Below are positions 5,069-9,377 of a DNA stretch of 9,377 nt, in pieces. The notes under the pieces are model-generated. The model was not told the origin of the DNA and searched no databases. It worked only from the letters and a program-made list of their open reading frames with translations. This stretch comes from Thermaerobacter marianensis. Lineage in GTDB: Bacteria > Bacillota > Sulfobacillia > DYIH01. The translations under genes were made by a program, and so were the position numbers. Each line of letters starts with the position of its first letter. Positions within the stretch are counted from its first letter, which is position 1. Where the stretch lies: assembly GCA_020723785.1 (NCBI GenBank), contig DYIH01000038.1:1-9377 (forward strand). Direction: 5' to 3'.

Positions 5069-6052
5069 TCAGCGCTGGGCGACCAGTTTGGGCCTGTTGT
5101 TGATGAACCGGTCGGCGCTGATGGCCGCCAGGGCGCCGTCGGCGGCGGCGATCACCGCCTGCTTTACCGGGCTGCGGCGCACGTCCCCGGCGGCGAACAC
5201 ACCCGGCACCGGCGTCTCCATCCCCTCGTCGGCCACCAGGTATCCCTCCGGCGTCAGGGGCAGCGCACCCCGCAGGAACTCGGTGGAGGGCCTGCTCCCC
5301 GACAGGTAGAGGAAAACGCCGCTGGCTGCGATGGTGGTCTGGCCGCCGTCGGGCCGGCGCACCACCACCCCCTCGACCGAGTCGCCGCCGATCACCTCGA
5401 CCGGCCTGGTCTGGAAGTGGTACTCCAGATTCGGTTTCTCGGGCAGAGCCTCGCCCTCGGGGACACCCAGGATCTGCTTCCCGGGGATCACCAGGTGCAC
5501 TTTGGCGGCGAACTTGGTCAGCACCAGGGACTCCTCCAACGCCTCCTCGTTGTCCCCCAGGACGGCCACCTCAGCCCCCTGGTAGAAGGCGGCGTCGCAG
5601 GTGGCGCAGTAGCTCACACCCCGCCCCTCGAAGCGCTCCTCCCCGGGCAGCTTCCTGCCCCGGTCCATGGCCCCGGTGGCCACGATCAGCGTCCTGCCCC
5701 GGTAAACCGCATCAGGGGTGAACACTTCCTTGGCGCCGCCCTCCACGTAAACCCCCTGCACCGTGGCGTGAACGAACACGGCCCCGAAGTCGGCCGCCTG
5801 CCAGCGCATCCGCTCCAGGAGTTCCAGGCCCGTTACCTCCCCGCGCACACCCGGGTAGTTGGCTATCTTGTGGGTGATGGCCAGCGCCCCCGAATTGGGC
5901 GCCTTGTCCACCACCAGGGTCTTGAGCCTGCCGCGGGCCGCGTACATGGCCGCCGAAGCCCCGGCAGGACCGCCGCCGACGATCACCACATCGTATAATT
6001 CCTTGCCTGCCTCCGGGTGCGCGATGTCGAAAACGGAACGTTGCTCTTCCAA
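5069..6052 (-). CDS. trxB: Thioredoxin reductase-like flavoprotein lacking NADPH-binding motifs
   Basis: The product has the two-domain TrxR layout: FAD motif VVIVGGGPAGASAA (22-35), redox pair CATC (149-152) and the C-terminal FAD motif GVFAAGDVR (284-292). The NADPH domain is unusual. Where TrxR has GGGDSAxEE this protein has GDNEEALEE (166-174), and the HRRxxxR that binds the NADPH 2'-phosphate is replaced by IPGKQIL (189-195). This matches pyridine-nucleotide-independent reductases, such as clostridial ferredoxin-dependent flavin thioredoxin reductase (FFTR) or DTR. The likely role is reduction of thioredoxin, probably from the adjacent trxA. I chose the TTG at 6052, which has GGGGAGGGG 6 nt upstream (327 aa). 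An ATG at 6073 (334 aa) lacks a ribosome binding site. A GTG at 6166 lies inside the trxA terminator and upstream of the probable promoter. Confidence 0.88.
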   Translation of the reverse strand: MEEQRSVFDIAHPEAGKELYDVVIVGGGPAGASAAMYAARGRLKTLVVDKAPNSGALAITHKIANYPGVRGEVTGLELLERMRWQAADFGAVFVHATVQGVYVEGGAKEVFTPDAVYRGRTLIVATGAMDRGRKLPGEERFEGRGVSYCATCDAAFYQGAEVAVLGDNEEALEESLVLTKFAAKVHLVIPGKQILGVPEGEALPEKPNLEYHFQTRPVEVIGGDSVEGVVVRRPDGGQTTIAASGVFLYLSGSRPSTEFLRGALPLTPEGYLVADEGMETPVPGVFAAGDVRRSPVKQAVIAAADGALAAISADRFINNRPKLVAQR

Positions 6053-6122
6053 CGCCTTCCCCTCCCCGGTCATGGCGCCGGGCTCGAGCCGGCTGGCGCC
6101 GACCCGAGCCCGTGCGTCGGTG

Positions 6123-6128
6123 ATTATA
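6123..6128 (-). promoter_or_regulatory. Probable -10 box of the trxB-like gene
   Basis: TATAAT is read on the minus strand inside an AT-rich island (AACTAATTATAATCACC), just past the trxA terminator and about 50-70 nt before the candidate starts of the reductase gene. No good -35 is seen 16-18 nt upstream. The sequence ATTATAAT also gives TATAAT on the plus strand, where no gene follows in that direction. Confidence 0.45.
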
Positions 6129-6137
6129 ATTAGTTGG

Positions 6138-6183
6138 ACAAAACAGCACCCCCTTCCTGCCGGCACCGGCAGGCCAGGGGGTG
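6138..6183 (-). terminator. Intrinsic terminator after trxA
   Basis: Starting 13 nt after the trxA stop codon, the minus strand reads CACCCCCT, CCTGCCGG, a 2-nt loop, CCGGCAGG, then AGGGGGTG, followed by CTGTTTTGT. The two 8-bp blocks make a long stem with a small internal bulge and a T-rich tail. It separates the trxA transcript from the reductase gene downstream. Confidence 0.8.
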
Positions 6184-6196
6184 AACGCGGCCGGAG

Positions 6197-6523
6197 TCAG
6201 AGGACGGCCTCCAGCGCCGCCGTCAACTGCGGCCTGGGCCGGAAACCGATCAGCCGGTCGATTACTTCCCCGTCCTGGAAGACGAGCAGGGCGGGGATAC
6301 TCATGATGCCATACCTGGCGGCCGTCCCCGGATTCTCGTCCACGTTCAGCTTGGCCACCTTGACCCGCCCCGCGTAATCCGCCGCCACCTGTTCGACCAC
6401 CGGCGCGACCATCCGGCAAGGACCGCACCAGGCGGCCCAGAAGTCCACCAGCACCGGCACGTCCGACTGCAGCACCTCCTGGTCGAACGTGGCGTCCGTC
6501 ACTTCAACAACCCTTCCAGCCAT
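6197..6523 (-). CDS. trxA: Thioredoxin (TrxA)
   Basis: This is a cytoplasmic thiol-disulfide reductant of 108 aa, the normal thioredoxin length. It has the active site WCGPC (32-36) after DFWAA and the cis-proline in MSIP (Pro77), with Ala in place of the common Thr after it. The start ATG at 6523 is preceded by AGGAGG with a 7-nt spacer; the frame stays open upstream but that part crosses the promoter. It has its own sigma-A promoter (6621-6649) and ends in a strong terminator, so it is a single-gene unit. The downstream flavoprotein is its likely reductase, and the upstream peroxiredoxin a likely client. Confidence 0.97.
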   Translation of the reverse strand: MAGRVVEVTDATFDQEVLQSDVPVLVDFWAAWCGPCRMVAPVVEQVAADYAGRVKVAKLNVDENPGTAARYGIMSIPALLVFQDGEVIDRLIGFRPRPQLTAALEAVL

Positions 6524-6600
6524 GCCGCCACCTCCTATCGGTTTACCCCGGGCGGGAATTCGTCCGGACCAGCCTCGGCAGGAAAGGCGGGGGCCGGCAT

Positions 6601-6616
6601 ATACCCTACCGGGTAT
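6601..6616. promoter_or_regulatory. CsoR-type inverted repeat over the trxA transcription start
   Basis: ATACCC-TACC-GGGTAT is a perfect 6-4-6 inverted repeat. It starts 5 nt downstream of the trxA -10 box, so it covers the expected transcription start. It closely resembles operators of the CsoR family (copper- or persulfide-sensing repressors), such as the Bacillus subtilis copZA site with TACCCTACGGGGGTAT. Bound repressor would block trxA transcription. Alternatively the repeat forms a 6-bp hairpin with a GGTA loop at the 5' end of the mRNA. Confidence 0.55.
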
Positions 6617-6620
6617 CCCA

Positions 6621-6649
6621 ATTTTAAAACACCGGCATCCTGCTGTCAA
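6621..6649 (-). promoter_or_regulatory. Sigma-A promoter of trxA
   Basis: On the minus strand TTGACA (6649-6644) is a perfect -35, the spacer is exactly 17 nt and the -10 is TAAAAT (6626-6621), one mismatch from consensus. The start would be near 6614, about 90 nt before the trxA ATG. It is the strongest promoter visible in the window. Confidence 0.88.
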
Positions 6650-6693
6650 ACTTCGCCCAAGCGCAACCGACACCCACCCGTCCGCGCCGGCGC

Positions 6694-6729
6694 GATACAG
6701 AAGCGCCCCGGCCGATCCGACCGGGGCGC
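6694..6729 (-). terminator. Intrinsic terminator after the peroxiredoxin gene
   Basis: GCGCCCCGG (6729-6721) pairs perfectly with CCGGGGCGC (6711-6703) around a 9-nt loop and is followed by TTCTGTATC. The stem lies 32 nt after the peroxiredoxin stop codon. The T-tract is mediocre but the stem is strong. Confidence 0.68.
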
Positions 6730-6761
6730 CCGCGGCACGTGAAGAGCAACCTGGGCCGTTG

Positions 6762-7352
6762 CTAGGCGTAGACGGCGCCGGCGTACTCCTTGAGACCTTC
6801 CGGGTCGGCCTTCATGGCCTTGGTGCCGGGCTCCCAGTTGGCCGGGCAGACCTCGCCGTACTCCTCCACGTGCCGGAGGGCGTCGAGCAGGCGCAGGGCC
6901 TCGTCAACGTTGCGGCCGAGGGGCAGGTCGTTGACCATCATGCTGCGCACGACGCCGTCCCGGTCGATGAGGAACAGGCCGCGCAGGGCCACCGCCGGCT
7001 TATCGAGAAGGACGCCGTACTCGCGGGAAATGCCCTTGTCCAGGTCGGCAATGAGCGGGTAGTTGACTTGGCCGATGCCGCCCTCGGTGCGGGGCTGGTT
7101 CCGCCAGGCCAGGTGGGAGTAGACGCTGTCTACCGAAACCCCCAGCACCTCGGCGCCGCGCGAGCGGAATTCCTCGATCCGATCGCTGAAGGCGATGATC
7201 TCCGTAGGGCAAACGAAGGTGAAATCCAGCGGGTAGAAGAAGAGGATTACATACTTCCCCCGGTAGTCGGCCAGGCGGATCTCCTTGACGGAACCGTCGG
7301 GCATGACCGCGTCGGCGGTAAAGTCGGGGGCCTGCTTTTGAATCTGGACCAC
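6762..7352 (-). CDS. Typical 2-Cys peroxiredoxin (AhpC/Prx1 type)
   Basis: This enzyme reduces hydrogen peroxide and organic peroxides with thioredoxin or AhpF-like donors. The peroxidatic Cys is in DFTFVCPTE (Cys48 counting from the GTG), the resolving Cys in EVCPANW (Cys169), and the active-site Arg lies in AVALRGLF. GGIG (91-94) is present, but the YF of the C-terminal helix found in oxidation-sensitive Prx is absent (KEYA), so a robust bacterial form is likely. The start needs care: AAGGAGG directly abuts the ATG at 7361, which is too close, while the in-frame GTG at 7352 lies 9 nt from it; I chose the GTG (196 aa, starting MVQIQKQAPDF). The gene follows perR by about 60 nt with no clear promoter between, so it is probably cotranscribed with its peroxide-sensing regulator. 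Confidence 0.95.
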   Translation of the reverse strand: MVQIQKQAPDFTADAVMPDGSVKEIRLADYRGKYVILFFYPLDFTFVCPTEIIAFSDRIEEFRSRGAEVLGVSVDSVYSHLAWRNQPRTEGGIGQVNYPLIADLDKGISREYGVLLDKPAVALRGLFLIDRDGVVRSMMVNDLPLGRNVDEALRLLDALRHVEEYGEVCPANWEPGTKAMKADPEGLKEYAGAVYA

Positions 7353-7415
7353 GTTAACCATCCTCCTTGTTGTTTTTTACAGTTTGTCCACAACCCTCAC
7401 GGGACAGGTGCCCAC

Positions 7416-7853
7416 CTACAACCCGGCCGGGGTCACGGACTCCCCCTGGCACCGTGGGCACACGCCGCGGAAGATCACCTGCACGGAGTTGAGCCGGTAT
7501 CCCATGGACAGGGAGCCCGGCAACGCGCCGGCCGTCACTGTCCAGGGAACGTCGTCGATCCGGCCGCACCGCTCGCACAACAGGTGGGCGTGGTCTTCGG
7601 CGTTGGGATCGAAACGCGTCGTCCCGTCCTTCAGGGCCAGGGATTGTATCTCGCCCATGGCTGCCAATTCATTCAGCACGCGATAGACGGTGGCCGGGGA
7701 GATGTAGGGATTGTCCCGATGCACCTTTTCCACCACCGCCGCGGCCGTCGGGTGGGAGCGGTCTCCCTCCAGCGCCTTCAGCACCGCCAGCCGCTGCGGG
7801 GTGATCTTCTGTCCGCATTCCCGGTATTTGTTGATGACCTGTGCGATGTCCAT
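7416..7853 (-). CDS. perR: PerR-type peroxide-sensing repressor (Fur family)
   Basis: PerR represses peroxide-defence genes until its Fe(II) site is oxidised by peroxide. The 145-aa protein has the Fur-family winged helix with the recognition segment YISPATVYRVLNEL (50-63). It has two CxxC zinc pairs, Cys93/96 and Cys132/135. The five regulatory-metal ligands of B. subtilis PerR (His37, Asp85, His91, His93, Asp104) all have counterparts with a constant offset of three: His34, Asp82, His88, His90 and Asp101. The Asp at the last site, where Fur has Glu, points to PerR rather than Fur or Zur. The ATG has only a short GAGG nearby. A PerR-box-like site lies 23 nt upstream and the peroxiredoxin follows, so autoregulation and control of the peroxiredoxin are likely. 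Confidence 0.93.
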   Translation of the reverse strand: MDIAQVINKYRECGQKITPQRLAVLKALEGDRSHPTAAAVVEKVHRDNPYISPATVYRVLNELAAMGEIQSLALKDGTTRFDPNAEDHAHLLCERCGRIDDVPWTVTAGALPGSLSMGYRLNSVQVIFRGVCPRCQGESVTPAGL

Positions 7854-7875
7854 AGCCTCAACGACCCTTAAACAG

Positions 7876-7890
7876 TAATAATTCTTAGAA
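7876..7890 (-). promoter_or_regulatory. PerR-box-like operator upstream of perR
   Basis: The minus strand reads TTCTAAGAATTATTA. Compared with the Bacillus PerR box TTATAATNATTATAA it matches 11 of 14 defined positions. It lies 23-37 nt before the perR start, in the 63-bp AT-rich gap between rmuC and perR that stands out from the GC-rich surroundings. The core promoter is probably in the same gap, but I see no clear -35/-10 pair. Confidence 0.5.
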
Positions 7891-7916
7891 ACTGCAATAC
7901 TAAATGATACATCGTC

Positions 7917-9071
7917 TTATTTATCATCATATTCACTTGCTTGGGTATTGTCAAGAGCATCACGAAGTTGTTCCGATTCCCCAGCCGCCTTCCCCGTTTC
8001 CGTGGTGATCTCACCCGTGACCGCCATCTCCCGGGCGGCCGCGCCCCGCAAATCCCCGTCACGCCGTATGGCCCGAGGGGGTGTCGTGGCGGTGAGGGAG
8101 GCGATGGCTCCCCGCATGTCGGCCACCAAGCCTTTGCATTCGGTATAGGCGTTGGCCACCATGGTGGCGCCGCGCGCCACGCTGTTCTCCAGAGCGCGCT
8201 CGATGCCGTTCAGGCTCCGCTCCATCTGGCGCAGGTAGCTTTCCAGGTTGTCGGCGTCGATGGAGCGGGCGTACTGCAGGTGCAGGTTGTAGAGAGCCAG
8301 CAGGTAGGGTACGGCCATGCTGTAGGGCATGAGGATGACGTTGGACCGGAAGGCTTCCAGGTGGGCCTGCCGGCAGACGGCGAAGGCCCCGTCGGGTACG
8401 GCCGCCACCGCCCACGGCAGCGTGGTGGCCGGGTCGATGTACTGGGCCGCCTCGGCGGCCTTTTTCCGGATCGTTCTCTCCACCTCGGCCGCCAGCCGCT
8501 CCCGCGCCGCCGGGTCGCCGGCCTCTTCCAACTGCGCCAGGAGTCCCTGGGCCGGCCACTTGGAGTCGATGGCCAGGCGCTTTTTGTTGGCCAGGACCAG
8601 GGCGTATTCCACCGGCTTGCCGTTGACCCGGAAGTTCTGCTCCAGCATCCCGGGGGGGAAGTGGCGAAACGCCTCTCGCAGGATGTTCTCCCCCGCCTCG
8701 CCCCGGGACTGACTGCCGGCCAGGACGGTCTCGATGCGCCGGGTGGAGGCGCGCACCTCTTCCTCCAGCCGCCGTCGGACCTCCTCCAGGGCTCGGACCG
8801 ATTCCAGAGCGCGGCGGGCCTCCCCCAGGTCGCGCAGGACGGCTCCCTGGACCTGGCCGCCGGTTTCCACCACCCGGGCTTCCAGGGCGCGGACCGCGCC
8901 CTGGACCTGGGCGACCTGGGACGACAGGGCCGACTGGATAGCCAGCAATTGCTGCTGCAGCGCCGCATCGGGGGCCTGGGAGCGCCGGGCCCCGCGCCAG
9001 GCAACGAAGAGGACGCCGGCCAGCGCCGCCAGTAGGATGCTTGCCAACCAAAGGAGCGGTTCAGGGGCCAC
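7917..9071 (-). CDS. rmuC: RmuC-family DNA recombination protein
   Basis: RmuC proteins are membrane-anchored, nuclease-fold-related proteins thought to limit DNA inversions and rearrangements; their biochemistry is poorly known. From the GTG at 9071 the 384-aa product starts with a membrane helix (about 6-25), a long coiled-coil region (about 33-120), then the RmuC domain. Landmarks are RGEAGENIL (123-131), FPPGMLEQNF, NGKPVEYALVL and AIDSKWPA (167-174, the conserved I-D-x-K core). RSNVILMPYSMAVPYLLALY and DNLESYL follow. The tail after about 335 is polar, low in complexity and probably disordered. An ATG at 9113 would add 14 residues but has no ribosome binding site and overlaps a -10-like box. 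The 3' end is AT-rich where it borders the perR regulatory gap. Confidence 0.88.
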   Translation of the reverse strand: MAPEPLLWLASILLAALAGVLFVAWRGARRSQAPDAALQQQLLAIQSALSSQVAQVQGAVRALEARVVETGGQVQGAVLRDLGEARRALESVRALEEVRRRLEEEVRASTRRIETVLAGSQSRGEAGENILREAFRHFPPGMLEQNFRVNGKPVEYALVLANKKRLAIDSKWPAQGLLAQLEEAGDPAARERLAAEVERTIRKKAAEAAQYIDPATTLPWAVAAVPDGAFAVCRQAHLEAFRSNVILMPYSMAVPYLLALYNLHLQYARSIDADNLESYLRQMERSLNGIERALENSVARGATMVANAYTECKGLVADMRGAIASLTATTPPRAIRRDGDLRGAAAREMAVTGEITTETGKAAGESEQLRDALDNTQASEYDDK

Positions 9072-9111
9072 GGTACGGCACCACCCTATGCTTCCGATTC
9101 GTCCGAGGTCC

Positions 9112-9120
9112 ATTGTACCA
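9112..9120 (-). promoter_or_regulatory. Extended -10 promoter element for rmuC
   Basis: The minus strand reads TGGTACAAT, which fits the extended -10 pattern TGnTATAAT with one mismatch. No -35 is evident. It would start transcription near 9105, leaving about 34 nt before the GTG start and excluding the ATG at 9113, which lies within the element. Confidence 0.4.
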
Positions 9121-9306
9121 GCAAACCCTCATGATTCGACCGAACCCGCGCATAGAATGGTTTTCACCCCGGCCCCAAAAGCGGCCGGCGCCGTCCGGGC
9201 CGGGGCACTCAATTCAGCCCCGCCGCCCCCGCATCGGGGGGCCCCGGCGGATCGTCGACCCGCCCGGGTTGCTATGGGGCGGGGCGGAGGAAAGGAGGGA
9301 ATGCGC

Positions 9307-9377
9307 ATGTTGGAAGCCGTTTTCACCCCCTACGCCGACTTGGCCATGCTGGCGCTCCGCGTCATAACCGGCATCAT
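9307..9377 (+). CDS. N-terminus of a probable DoxX-family membrane protein (cut by window edge)
   Basis: Only 23 full codons are visible: MLEAVFTPYADLAMLALRVI followed by TGI. A short polar start followed by a hydrophobic helix of the form DLAxLxLRxxxGI is typical of DoxX/DoxD-like small membrane proteins, some of which act in thiol or redox homeostasis. AAGGAGG at 9292-9298 is 8 nt before this ATG; an in-frame ATG at 9301 is only 2 nt from it and less likely. It is divergent from rmuC across a GC-rich 190-bp gap with no clear promoter. The CDS is likely real; the family is tentative because of the short length. Confidence 0.55.
   Translation, partial: MLEAVFTPYADLAMLALRVITGI

Noticed and set aside
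6053..6166. N-terminal extension of the TrxB-like protein from GTG 6166
   Set aside because: The extension would start inside the trxA terminator and upstream of the TATAAT box, and its sequence is unlike any TrxR N-terminus.
6524..6673. Longer thioredoxin starting upstream of the AGGAGG site
   Set aside because: The extra codons cross the trxA -10/-35 promoter and the inverted repeat; the ATG at 6523 has an ideal ribosome binding site and gives the normal 108 aa.
6489..7871. Plus-strand open frame (460 codons) opposite the peroxiredoxin and perR genes
   Set aside because: It runs antisense across three genes and the trxA promoter; the genes on the other strand have complete family motifs.
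7941..9035. Plus-strand open frame (364 codons) opposite rmuC
   Set aside because: It is a shadow of rmuC, with a Gly/Gln/His-rich product lacking any recognisable domain.

Overview
This window looks like chromosomal DNA of a GC-rich, probably anaerobic Firmicute, of the Moorella/Desulfotomaculum/Peptococcaceae type. The reasons are strong AGGAGG ribosome binding sites, a PerR-type Fur protein, a CheC/CheD pair, a cobalamin riboswitch in front of anaerobic-pathway B12 genes, and a thioredoxin-reductase-like flavoprotein without the usual NADPH motifs. The assignment rests on gene content only. I see no tRNA, rRNA, CRISPR array, transposase or prophage.

Region A (1-3493, minus strand) is a cobalamin operon read right to left. 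A cobalamin riboswitch (3268-3493) is followed by an intrinsic terminator (3124-3161) and a small hairpin over the weak ribosome binding site of cbiA. Next come cbiA (cobyrinate a,c-diamide synthase), a 64-aa CbtB-like cobalt transporter subunit, an unrecognised 376-aa membrane protein with two similar extracytoplasmic halves, and the start of cbiC/cobH (precorrin-8 methylmutase), cut by the window edge. Spacings are 4, 21 and 42 nt, so this is one transcription unit. The 376-aa protein sits where a CbtA-like partner might be expected but does not resemble CbtA; it is the best candidate here for something undescribed.

Region B (3494-3917) has no convincing gene. It holds two copies of the perfect palindrome GTGAAGTACTTCAC, a third half copy, a 28-bp imperfect direct repeat, and a sigma-D-like promoter leading into region C.

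Region C (3918-5035, plus strand) is a translationally coupled cheC-cheD pair. CheC keeps only one of the two usual phosphatase sites. CheD keeps the catalytic Cys and His but has Val where the Thr of the triad is expected.

Region D (5069-7890, minus strand) is a redox and peroxide-defence block in three units: perR then a 2-Cys peroxiredoxin, then trxA, then a TrxB-like flavoprotein. Units are separated by intrinsic terminators. trxA has a near-consensus sigma-A promoter with a CsoR-type inverted repeat at the expected transcription start. perR has a PerR-box-like site just upstream, suggesting autoregulation. The TrxB-like protein may be fed by ferredoxin rather than NADPH.

Region E (7917-9377) holds rmuC (minus strand) and, divergently, the first codons of a probable DoxX-family membrane protein running off the right edge.
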